Shown in pieces: positions 1 through 7,701 of a stretch of DNA of 64,000 bases (positions are counted from its first letter, which is position 1; every line of letters begins with the position of its first letter). A model generated the notes under the pieces. The model saw nothing but the letters and a program-made list of their open reading frames with translations, was not told the origin of the DNA and did not search any database. The position numbers and the translations under genes are program-made. The stretch lies in assembly GCA_024278175.1 (NCBI GenBank), contig JAJRTS010000100.1, forward strand, positions 1 to 64,000. Reading direction: 5' to 3'. The stretch is from Gemmatimonadales bacterium. GTDB lineage: Bacteria; Gemmatimonadota; Glassbacteria; GWA2-58-10.

Positions 1-41
1 CTCAGGATCTTGTACTTGCGTTCAGTCGCGGTTTTGGCCAA
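1..41 (-). CDS. possible 5' end of a gene leaving the left edge
   Basis: On the minus strand a TTG at 41-39 is followed by an open frame to the window edge, reading MAKTATERKYKIL. An AAAGG stretch lies about 8 bases upstream as a possible ribosome binding site. TTG starts are common in this window, so a start here is plausible. Only about 13 residues are visible and no family can be named. The open frame could be chance. Confidence 0.2.
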   Translation of the reverse strand, partial: MAKTATERKYKIL

Positions 42-116
42 CGTTTCAGCCTTTCCATCCCGGGGAGAGCGGGGAAAATGTCCGCTTAATAAAAAAAGTT
101 GCGAAAAATCCTGAAA

Positions 117-329
117 GCGTGTTGAAAAATACGGAGAACGGGCATAACGGTTGTCAAGGGCCGTTCCCCGTTATCCTGTCCGAAAGTCGTCGTGAACAAT
201 GTAACTACTTGGTTTAACACAAATAAAAGCGATATAAAAAGGAACGTCTTGTCTTGCCCTTGGCAACCGACCAGGCAAAATATTTCATTCGAGGGCGTTG
301 AACGTGTTCTTTCAGCGCCCTCTTAAATC
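117..329. repeat. dispersed intergenic repeat, copy A
   Basis: This stretch of about 210 bases shares several blocks, in the same order, with 37753-37966: GCGTGTTGAAA at the left, TTGTCAAGGGCCGTT, CTTGCCCTTGG, and GAGGGCGTTGAACG at the right. The right end forms a hairpin (GAGGGCGTTGAA pairing with TTCAGCGCCCTC) that starts just after the stop codon of the glycosyltransferase-DUF218 gene. It could therefore also end the minus-strand operon. Apart from the faint gene start at the edge, I see nothing else in bases 1-322. Confidence 0.7.
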
Positions 330-2206
330 CAGTCTTTCCACCAGTAATCCAGGATCGCGGCGTATTCGTGCAACACAGCTCCCAGTTGCGCCAGCCGGTC
401 ACTGTCGCGGTGGAAGAAGATGCTTTCCGGCGGGGGGACCAGCCGGATCGAATCGATTGTGGCGCCGGGCAACCCGCTAGCGTTCAGTTGGGTCTCGAAC
501 AGTAGCCTGGTGCGCAGCGTGTTGTAGCGGCCGGTGACAACCACTGCGGAGCTGAAACCGCGCTGCTGCATTATCTCCAGGCAGTTGCGGACGTTTTCAT
601 AATTGTTGGCCGCCTGTTTTTCCAGGATCATGTCCCGGGCCGGGACCCCGTCGGCGGAGGCGACCCTTAGCATGTCTTCGGCATCGCGGCGGGAGAGCTG
701 CATGAAACCGCTGGAAAAGACAACCTTTCCGGCCACGCCCCGGTTGTAAAGCTCGGCGGCCCAGCCGGAACGCTCGAACGTGCTGCTGCCGGGCCGGCCG
801 GTTTCGCCCACTCCACCGCCGAACACCAGGATAACATCGCTGGCCGCGGGCGGAGTCTCCACTACCAGCGGTGCGCCCAGCCACTGCGCCGATGGCGCGG
901 CAAACAGCAGCAACCAGAGCACGGCTACAGCGGCCAGCGCCGCTAGCGGTCGCCTCCGCCCGCCGTGGCTGACAGCGCTCAGCCGTTCCAGCCAACTCGC
1001 CTCGTCGCCGGGCCGGACCTCGTCTATTCGCCGCTCGATAAGCTCGCACATTTCTTCCAGGTGCATGTCCCAGCCCGTTTTTTCCGCCAGTTCGATCCGC
1101 TGGCGGCGCAGTTCGCCTTCACTGTCGCCATGCAGGGTCTTCAGCCTGCGCTCCAGCAGCACGGCCAGCTCGTCGGCGCTGTGGCCCACATCCACCAGGC
1201 CGGGGTGTCTCTCCGCGAATGATTGCATCTCGCGGATTGGAGTGCTGAGGACCGGCAGGCCCATCGCCAGATACTCGTTGAGTTTGGTGGGATGCACGCA
1301 TTGGGTATAGTCGGTCACCAGGTACGGAATCAGCCCGATATCGAAGCCCTTGAGGTAGCGTGGCAGCTCCCCGTGAGCCCTGGCCCCGAGCAGATGGACA
1401 TTCGGCAGCTTGCGGAGGGCGTCCATTGGTTCCTGTTCCGGTCCGATCAGTACGAACTGCACAGCGGGAAGTTTACCCGCCAGCTCCGCAATCAACCCGC
1501 TATCAAGCCAGCGGTGAAGGCCGCCGATATAGCCGGCTTTAGGCCCCGGCAGCGACGCCAGGTCGGCTGGAACGGTGGCCGCGGGGTCTTCGCGCACGGT
1601 CTCGAAAGCGCCGTAGTCCACCGTGAACGGGAACTTGTGGACAGCCTCGTTATGGGCGCGGCAATGATCGGCCAGCCCGTCGCTGGTTACCAGCACCAGG
1701 TCGGCCCGGCGGATCATTGCCCGCTCGCTGGCCTCGATCCTGCCGGCGGCCGGGCTGGAGTGGCGGAAGCTGTCGATACAGTAGTAAATCAGCAGCTTAT
1801 GGGGGATCAGCTCGATAACATCCAGAGTCAGCCGGCTGGGCAGGAATGTCCAGATCAGCGGGTCGCTGAATCTTTGCGAGCGGAACCAGGAATTGAGCAC
1901 TCCGCCCATCAGGTGACGGTTGATCCAGCGTGCCGGGCGGCTGTGCGGAAACGGCAGAATCAAGGGGCTGAAGATATAGAGGTTTTCCGCCTGCCTGCGG
2001 AAACCGCGATAGCTGCGCCACCAGTTGGAGAGCCTGTTGCGCAGGCGCCGAAAGTCCGAGGGCCGGGGGGAGCGCACTCCGGTGTTTTCCACGTACAGGA
2101 CACGGTTGCCGGCGGCGGCCAGGCGCTGCATTATCTCCTGGTGTCCCTGCCAGTTGAAGTCCCAGTCGATCGAGGAAAAACAGATAATGTCCCGGCCTGT
2201 GAGCAT
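323..2206 (-). CDS. glycosyltransferase fused to a DUF218 (YdcF/SanA-like) domain
   Basis: This 627-residue protein has two parts. Residues 1-400 look like a GT-B glycosyltransferase of the GT4 type, with the nucleotide-sugar binding stretch PTKLNEYLAMGLPVLST at 306-322. After a basic linker, residues 421-439 form one membrane segment, and residues 457-600 resemble DUF218: the core VILVFGGGVGETGR, then VFSSG, and an NNYENV stretch where the family usually has an NTxEN-type motif. DUF218 proteins (ElyC, SanA, YdcF) are linked to envelope glycan metabolism, but their chemistry is poorly known. It is the last gene of the polysaccharide operon, 7 bases after the preceding gene. The fusion suggests a cytoplasmic transferase tethered to a domain on the far side of the membrane, which is inference. 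Confidence 0.8.
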   Translation of the reverse strand: MLTGRDIICFSSIDWDFNWQGHQEIMQRLAAAGNRVLYVENTGVRSPRPSDFRRLRNRLSNWWRSYRGFRRQAENLYIFSPLILPFPHSRPARWINRHLMGGVLNSWFRSQRFSDPLIWTFLPSRLTLDVIELIPHKLLIYYCIDSFRHSSPAAGRIEASERAMIRRADLVLVTSDGLADHCRAHNEAVHKFPFTVDYGAFETVREDPAATVPADLASLPGPKAGYIGGLHRWLDSGLIAELAGKLPAVQFVLIGPEQEPMDALRKLPNVHLLGARAHGELPRYLKGFDIGLIPYLVTDYTQCVHPTKLNEYLAMGLPVLSTPIREMQSFAERHPGLVDVGHSADELAVLLERRLKTLHGDSEGELRRQRIELAEKTGWDMHLEEMCELIERRIDEVRPGDEASWLERLSAVSHGGRRRPLAALAAVAVLWLLLFAAPSAQWLGAPLVVETPPAASDVILVFGGGVGETGRPGSSTFERSGWAAELYNRGVAGKVVFSSGFMQLSRRDAEDMLRVASADGVPARDMILEKQAANNYENVRNCLEIMQQRGFSSAVVVTGRYNTLRTRLLFETQLNASGLPGATIDSIRLVPPPESIFFHRDSDRLAQLGAVLHEYAAILDYWWKDWI

Positions 2207-2213
2207 CAGACTC

Positions 2214-2759
2214 TCATCGTTTCGAGATAAGTGTAAGCGATGTGGCCAGGATCAGCGCCAGCACCGGTCCGGCCGTCCAGCCCGCACGGTATTGCGCGGC
2301 GGGAATCCAGATCTGCACCAGTATCCTGAAAGCGTAATATACAGCGGTGAACAGGATGGCAAAGGCCATCGCCCGCCGTTTTGCGTCCGCCGCGTCGGCA
2401 CGGCCGATTTCGTGAAATTTCCCCAGCAACCCGCTCTCCGGCAGAGAAAGCAATCCCGGCACTGATCGCAGCCCGGCGGCCGAGCGCGCCAGAACATTAC
2501 GCAGCCTGGGCCAGATAACCGAGCCCTCCAGTGTGGCGGAATCTATCCGTAACGGGCGGTCGAGATAATCCCCCACGAGCAAGACGGGCCAGATACGGGT
2601 GCGCACGAAATTCAGAGTGTGGCTGCCGTTTACGACACCGGAGACTGTCGCGCCGCAACGAACCAGGATCAGGCGTAACATGCTGTGTTCGAATACAGTT
2701 GTCCACCAACCGTAGGCGAGCGAACCGGCAAAGATGTTTTTTGACGAAAGCGTATTCAC
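2214..2759 (-). CDS. small membrane protein of unknown function
   Basis: This 181-residue protein starts at GTG with a GAGG ribosome binding site 6 bases upstream. I recognise no family. The middle (roughly residues 30-75) has alternating hydrophobic and glycine residues and could be a beta-rich domain. Residues 128-178 contain two likely membrane helices, with a charged stretch rich in Asp, Ala and Arg before them. It sits 8 bases after the DUF4330-like gene and 7 bases before the glycosyltransferase-DUF218 gene, so it is cotranscribed with the polysaccharide locus and may help assembly or export. That role is inferred from position only. Confidence 0.65.
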   Translation of the reverse strand: MNTLSSKNIFAGSLAYGWWTTVFEHSMLRLILVRCGATVSGVVNGSHTLNFVRTRIWPVLLVGDYLDRPLRIDSATLEGSVIWPRLRNVLARSAAGLRSVPGLLSLPESGLLGKFHEIGRADAADAKRRAMAFAILFTAVYYAFRILVQIWIPAAQYRAGWTAGPVLALILATSLTLISKR

Positions 2760-2767
2760 GCCATGCC

Positions 2768-5326
2768 TCAGAACTCCGTCAGGGACGCGGAGAAACTCCA
2801 GCGCCGGGCGTTGAAAGTAATACGGGACCCGATTTTAAGCGGGTTGCCGTTGTAGAACAAGTCGTCACCGATTTTTGTCACCCGCAGGCTGACCAGGCAG
2901 CGGATATCCCTGAGCGTTGGATGGTCAGCCAGATGCGCCTGGCGCCCATCGGCGCCGGGGTACAGCACTTTCGCCGGCTCATTGGAGATCACACTTTCGA
3001 TTGTCCAGGTCGTGGGCTGGCCGGGCAGATACTCCTGTTCCCCCGCCTTGATCCAGGGGGCAATCTCCGGTGGAACGTTAGTGAACCGCAGCTGAATTTT
3101 CTCCCAGACCAGTTTTCCCGGGGGAGGCAGAGTGTCGCCGTGATAAGTCATCACGGTAAACGGGTGGCCCAGCAGAGCCAGGTTGAGGTTGCGGCCATAA
3201 TTGATTTGCTGGCCCAGGAAGGATAGCACGCCCTGGTTCGAGGTGCATTCCAGTTCCAGTTCCAGCAGCAGGCGGCGGAAATCGTTCCTGACTCCGCTCC
3301 GAGCGATCTCCGGCGTGGTGGTCTGGATTTCCAACGGGGCGATATCGAGAACGCGTTTGACCCTGCCGGCAACAACGTTGCCTTGGGAATTTGTAACTTT
3401 GACCCCACTGGTGAGCAGCGGAACCAGTTGGATGGGTACGTTATCGAGCATCACACTAACTGTCGCATTCAGATTAAGTTGGGCGGTGCCGAGGGGCGGC
3501 AGAGTTTCGCCGTAGTATGTTGTCGCGGTAAACGGGTGGCCCAGCAGGGTTAGTTTGAGGTTGCGGCCATAATCGATCCGCTGGCCCAGGAAATACAGCA
3601 CGCCATGCTTCGAGGTGCATTCTACTTCCAGTTCCAGCAGCAGGCGGCGAAAATTGCTCCCGGGTTCGCTCTGACCGCCCCCCGGCGTGGTGGTCAGGAT
3701 TTCCAGCGGGGCGTTATCGAGAACACGCTTAACTCTGCCGGCAATAAGATTGCCTTGGGAATTGCTAACCACCACGCCGCTGGTAAGCAGCGGAACCAGT
3801 TGGATGGGCACGTTATCGAGTATCACACGAACTGTAGCACTCAGGTCAGGCTGGGTAGGCAGGCGGTCGCGGTAGGATGTTGTCGCGGTAAACGGGTGGC
3901 CCAGCAGGGTCAAGTTGAGGTTGCTGCCATAATCGATCCGCTGGCCCAGGAAATACAGCACGCCGCGCTCCGAGGTGCATTCCAGCTCCAGTTCCAGCAG
4001 CAGGCGGCGGAAGTTGCTCTCGAGTTCGCTCTGACTGACCAGCGGGGCGTTATCGAGAACGCGTTTAACTCTGCCGGTAATAAGATTGCCCTTGGCGTTT
4101 GTGACTGCCACGCCGCTGGTGAGCAGCGGAACCAGGTGGGCCGGCACGTTATCGAGCACCACCCGCACTGTCGCTTTCATGTCAGGCTGGGTGGTACCGA
4201 GGATCCCACCCGTTATCCTGGAACCTCCCGGCCGAAAGGTGAGCAGGCGATCGGGTTCCAGGCGGGTCGTTCCAAAATAAAGCTCGCCGTCTTTCAGGCG
4301 GCTGACGAAACGCACTCGCGCTACCGAGAAAGCCGGAGAGCCGTCCCGGCTTGGGGGAACCGCGGCTGCGGGGAGCCATGGGTTGTCCACCTGGCCGAAA
4401 TTTTCCACCACGGTTGCGGTTGTCTGTTCGTCCTTGGAAGCCAGAGCCGCATCTTTTCCCAGCAGCTTGTTTTGCCCGTCAGCGTCAAGATAGAACAGCA
4501 TGTCCAGTTCGGTAAAAATATCGCCGAGCGCAACCGCCTTCAGCAAGGTATCCCGGCAGGACAACGAGATGGGAGACCCCAGGCCGGTCAACAGGTATTC
4601 CAGTTGCTCGAAAGAGGCGCTGACTTCCAGAGTGGCAAAGGCGAACACTTTTTCTCTTTGAGCCTCGGGCAGCTTGTCCATAATCCCGGCCGGGACATCC
4701 GGCTCGAACTCCGCCAGCGTCAGGCTCATCCCGTCGCGGCTTTCCAGCTGATCCCCCGCCTCCAGCCCGGGAGGACCTTCCCCGCCGGAAAGCAGCACAG
4801 TTTTCAGCTCAAGTTTCCATAAACACTTTGAGTCAAATACCGGTTTTTCTTCTATTACCATTTCCTCGGCTTCCTCGACGGCTTCCTCGGCGACAACCAG
4901 CTTTATCTTATTGTTTATAACCGTCTGCAGGGAACTGCGATGAAACACATCCATCACCTGCGCCTCCAGTTCCATGCTGTAGCTGCCGGCCGACAGGTCA
5001 GCGGGGACTGTAAATGCTGCCTGATCCCGGACTGCAGGATTAACCTTGCCATTGAGGGTGATGGTCTTTGCGCCCGGCTGGTCGGAAATAAGGTGCAGCC
5101 TGGCACTTGCAAGGTAGCGCTCGTTGCGCAGTTTAACCGTAATCTTGACCGGTTTGCCGGTAGTTACCCGCGCTGGTTTCAGTTCCAATAATGCCATTGG
5201 CTGCTGCCGCAGCGCCATCCAGGCGGACACTCCCACGAAGAGTGCGGCCAGTAAGCCGATAATTACCGCCAGGTCGAGCAGGTTGATGCGTCCGAACAGC
5301 CGGCCCTTGTCGTCGATCAGTTTCAC
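2768..5326 (-). CDS. DUF4330-like membrane-anchored protein with tandem repeat domains
   Basis: This 852-residue protein starts at GTG with AGGAG upstream. The N terminus (MKLIDDKGRLFGRINLLDLA) matches the conserved opening of DUF4330 proteins and leads into one membrane helix at residues 17-35. A beta-rich region follows, then an acidic stretch rich in Glu and Ala near 150-165. From about residue 390 to 755 there are three near-identical copies of a domain of about 120 residues, each with LDNVPxxLVPLLTSG, GRVKRVLD, FRRLLLELE, ECTS and LLGHPFT. A diverged further copy forms the C terminus, and an earlier diverged copy may lie near 230-380. Most of the protein is probably outside the cytoplasm. 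It lies among glycosyltransferase genes, where DUF4330 proteins are often found. Function unknown. Confidence 0.75.
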   Translation of the reverse strand: MKLIDDKGRLFGRINLLDLAVIIGLLAALFVGVSAWMALRQQPMALLELKPARVTTGKPVKITVKLRNERYLASARLHLISDQPGAKTITLNGKVNPAVRDQAAFTVPADLSAGSYSMELEAQVMDVFHRSSLQTVINNKIKLVVAEEAVEEAEEMVIEEKPVFDSKCLWKLELKTVLLSGGEGPPGLEAGDQLESRDGMSLTLAEFEPDVPAGIMDKLPEAQREKVFAFATLEVSASFEQLEYLLTGLGSPISLSCRDTLLKAVALGDIFTELDMLFYLDADGQNKLLGKDAALASKDEQTTATVVENFGQVDNPWLPAAAVPPSRDGSPAFSVARVRFVSRLKDGELYFGTTRLEPDRLLTFRPGGSRITGGILGTTQPDMKATVRVVLDNVPAHLVPLLTSGVAVTNAKGNLITGRVKRVLDNAPLVSQSELESNFRRLLLELELECTSERGVLYFLGQRIDYGSNLNLTLLGHPFTATTSYRDRLPTQPDLSATVRVILDNVPIQLVPLLTSGVVVSNSQGNLIAGRVKRVLDNAPLEILTTTPGGGQSEPGSNFRRLLLELEVECTSKHGVLYFLGQRIDYGRNLKLTLLGHPFTATTYYGETLPPLGTAQLNLNATVSVMLDNVPIQLVPLLTSGVKVTNSQGNVVAGRVKRVLDIAPLEIQTTTPEIARSGVRNDFRRLLLELELECTSNQGVLSFLGQQINYGRNLNLALLGHPFTVMTYHGDTLPPPGKLVWEKIQLRFTNVPPEIAPWIKAGEQEYLPGQPTTWTIESVISNEPAKVLYPGADGRQAHLADHPTLRDIRCLVSLRVTKIGDDLFYNGNPLKIGSRITFNARRWSFSASLTEF
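3115..4182 (-). repeat. three tandem coding repeats of about 355-375 bases
   Basis: Three copies of the same coding segment lie head to tail inside the DUF4330-like gene. The block AAACGGGTGGCCCAGCAG occurs near 3160, 3533 and 3890, and CACGTTATCGAG-type blocks near 3440, 3812 and 4146. The DNA itself is well conserved between copies, not only the protein, which points to recent duplication or gene conversion and makes copy number likely to vary between strains. Confidence 0.85.
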
Positions 5327-5383
5327 GATGCGGCTCTCCTGCTGGGTTTACTTAAGGCACGGCGCAACCCGCCGTCTATTGTT

Positions 5384-6466
5384 TTAATCGGAAATGGCCT
5401 CGCCGAGCATTCGCAAAAATCGGGGCCCGGCGGCTTTCAAGCTGTAAGCTTGTTCGATTTCATCCCGTCCCGCCGCGCCAACCTTGCGACGCAACCTGAG
5501 ATCACCGGCCAGCGCTACAATATTTTCAACCCACTGATCGTTGTCGCGGGGAAGATAGCCGTTGCGGCCGTGATCGATCAGTTCGCTGTTCATGCCCACC
5601 GGACTGCAAACAGCGGGCACGCCTGCGGCCATGTACTCTATTGCCTTGAAAGCGCATTTGCCGCGCGTCCAGGGATTGTCCGGCATCGGCATGATCCCGA
5701 TGTCGAATTTTTGCAGTTCCGCTATCTCGTCCTCCAGGCGCCAGGCCACGCACTGCACGCCCTCGGGCAGCGGCTGACTCAGCCGTCCGCCTACGATTCT
5801 CAGCACGGCTGCGGGGACCTGTTGTCTGATCCGGGGCCAGAGTTCCAGAAACGGCGTCAGAAATGCGATAGTTGTCGGGCTGCCGATCCAGCCGACAACC
5901 AGGGGTCCGCTTGCGTTTCTCCTCTGGGCCGGGCGAAACAGGTCGGTATCGACCACCGTGGGCAGAATTTCCACCCTGCGCGCTCCGGCTGAGCCGGCGT
6001 AGCGGGCCAGGTAGCCGTTGCCGGCGATTGTCAGGCTGCTCAGACGCACAACCGTCGCGGTCTTGCCCGGGCATTTAAGCCGTGCAAGCAGCCGGTTCGG
6101 CCAGGCCGCGTTGGGCAGGAACACGGCGTCGTCAAAGTCATAAACGTAGTGTTTGCCCAGCAGGCGAAGAGCCCTTTCGAACCAGGCCGGTCCCACCGGG
6201 AAACTCTCGCGGTGGATGAATACCATATCGTAGAACAATGCGCGCCACAAATCAAGCAGGCGGTTGGCCGCGCAGGCGGCCCCGAGCACGAATTTGCGCG
6301 GCAGATGCCCATCGCGATACAGGACACTCCATAAAGCGCGGCTGTAGAACGGCCTGACCCGCGTACGGACTCCCTGTTCATGCAGGGCGGGCAGAAACTG
6401 GAGCACGCGGAAACGATTGCTGGCTCCCTCCGGCGGGTAGGGAACGATAAACAGGATACTTTTCAT
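5384..6466 (-). CDS. glycosyltransferase, GT-B fold
   Basis: This is a 360-residue GT4-type transferase that probably adds one sugar to the lipid-linked repeat unit at the inner face of the membrane. The N terminus MKSILFIVPYPPEGASNRFR is the usual first beta strand and loop. The C-terminal half carries VVGWIGSPTT and the donor-binding stretch CAFKAIEYMAAGVPAVCSP. I chose the ATG at 6466 because it overlaps the stop of the upstream gene in an ATGA arrangement; longer in-frame extensions add a basic, non-family tail. Translational coupling to the upstream glycosyltransferase is likely. Acceptor and donor cannot be read from the sequence. Confidence 0.82.
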   Translation of the reverse strand: MKSILFIVPYPPEGASNRFRVLQFLPALHEQGVRTRVRPFYSRALWSVLYRDGHLPRKFVLGAACAANRLLDLWRALFYDMVFIHRESFPVGPAWFERALRLLGKHYVYDFDDAVFLPNAAWPNRLLARLKCPGKTATVVRLSSLTIAGNGYLARYAGSAGARRVEILPTVVDTDLFRPAQRRNASGPLVVGWIGSPTTIAFLTPFLELWPRIRQQVPAAVLRIVGGRLSQPLPEGVQCVAWRLEDEIAELQKFDIGIMPMPDNPWTRGKCAFKAIEYMAAGVPAVCSPVGMNSELIDHGRNGYLPRDNDQWVENIVALAGDLRLRRKVGAAGRDEIEQAYSLKAAGPRFLRMLGEAISD

Positions 6467-7689
6467 CGCCGCTCCCCCGCGGACAACCTGCTGTAAAGCG
6501 CACTGTATTTTCCCACTGCTCCGGCCAGGGAAAAACCCTGTTCGGCGGCGGCCCGGCAACGACCGGCGATTGCACTGTCGGAGAGCAGTGCAAGTAGCTC
6601 CGTGGCCGCTGCCGCGTACGACTGCCCGTCCAGCTTGTCCAGCACCACGCCGATCCCGCGGCCGCGCACGTGGCTGTCGTGGTCGCCCACCCCGGAGTTG
6701 ATCACCACGGGCACCCCACAGGCCAGGCTCTCGGCGAACTTGGTGGCGCAGGAGGCCTGCTTGCTGAAAGTGGGCCGGATAAAAAAGAGCGAACAGTCGG
6801 CCCCGGCCAACTCATCCGGCACCTGCTCGTGGGGGACCTTGCCCGTGCTGACGGCCGAGAGCGCATCCGCGTCCAGTCCGGCTGCTGAGGCTGCCCGGTC
6901 CACCATCCGGGGATCGGAGCCCGTAAGAATCCGCAGTGTGCTGCCGGGGGCTTGCCCCCGCAGCACGGCAAAAAAGGCCAGCATCGGCTCCAGCAGATAC
7001 CAACTGCCCAGACTGCCCAGGTAAAGGAGCTTAACGCCTCCCTCGCCGGCGTGATGCCTGCCCTGTGCCGGACGGAACAGTTCCAGGTCTGCACAGGTGG
7101 GGATAACCTCCAGCGGTGGAATGTCCCCGCGCACACCCGGCAAAAGATCCCGCACCAGAATATCCGCTCCCCGTTGTGTCAGCGAAACTATCCCGTCGGC
7201 CCCGGCCAGCAGTTTTCGCTCAATGCGTTTGAATGTTTTGTATAGCGCGCCGTTTTTGCTCCAGCTTCCGCCCTCCACCCGCTCATCGGGCCAGAAGCCG
7301 CGCATGTCGAACAGGAAGCTTGCCCCTGCTATGCGTTTAACCGCCAGCGCGATCATCCCGGCAATATAGCTGCGGGCGTGGACGATATCTATCCGTTCGC
7401 GCCGGGCGAGCTTTTTGGCAAGCCCAATTCCCCGCAGGATATCCCAGAGCGTGGCCGGGACCGTGGGGCGGCTGTGGTAGCGCAGAGCGTGCCACTCTAC
7501 TCCGGCGGCCTCAAGCTCGTCCCTGATTCGCCGGGTTGCCTGCGAGCCTGCCGGTTCCGGTTTCTCGAAACTGATTACCCGCATCCGGGCGCCCCGGCGG
7601 CCAAGCTCACGGATATAGGGCAGCACCTGGCTGCGGCCCAGGGGATCGAGCAGCCCGTCATAGGTAATATATAATACGCTGGCTTCCAT
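6463..7689 (-). CDS. glycosyltransferase family 4-like
   Basis: This 408-residue GT-B glycosyltransferase has an N-terminal domain opening VLYITYDGLLDPLGRSQ, a common start for GT4 enzymes of exopolysaccharide loci. It continues with DIVHARSYIAG and ends with a C-terminal donor-binding domain containing LLYLGSLG and FAESLACGVPVVINSGVGD. It lies 12 bases after the asparagine-synthetase-like gene and overlaps the next glycosyltransferase by 4 bases, so it belongs to the same operon. The likely role is assembly of a lipid-linked oligosaccharide or O-antigen unit. The sugar specificity is unknown. Confidence 0.85.
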   Translation of the reverse strand: MEASVLYITYDGLLDPLGRSQVLPYIRELGRRGARMRVISFEKPEPAGSQATRRIRDELEAAGVEWHALRYHSRPTVPATLWDILRGIGLAKKLARRERIDIVHARSYIAGMIALAVKRIAGASFLFDMRGFWPDERVEGGSWSKNGALYKTFKRIERKLLAGADGIVSLTQRGADILVRDLLPGVRGDIPPLEVIPTCADLELFRPAQGRHHAGEGGVKLLYLGSLGSWYLLEPMLAFFAVLRGQAPGSTLRILTGSDPRMVDRAASAAGLDADALSAVSTGKVPHEQVPDELAGADCSLFFIRPTFSKQASCATKFAESLACGVPVVINSGVGDHDSHVRGRGIGVVLDKLDGQSYAAAATELLALLSDSAIAGRCRAAAEQGFSLAGAVGKYSALYSRLSAGERR

Positions 7690-7701
7690 CGGCTCTACCG
7701 G

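Noticed and set aside
3605-4822. Plus-strand frame of 405 codons with repeats
   Set aside because: The repeats are the reverse of the tandem units in the DUF4330-like gene. It has no start signal, and the minus-strand reading has the family N terminus.
7479-7494. Minus-strand match to the sigma-54 pattern (TGGCACGCTCTGCGCT)
   Set aside because: It lies well inside a glycosyltransferase gene on the same strand, and no separate unit starts after it.
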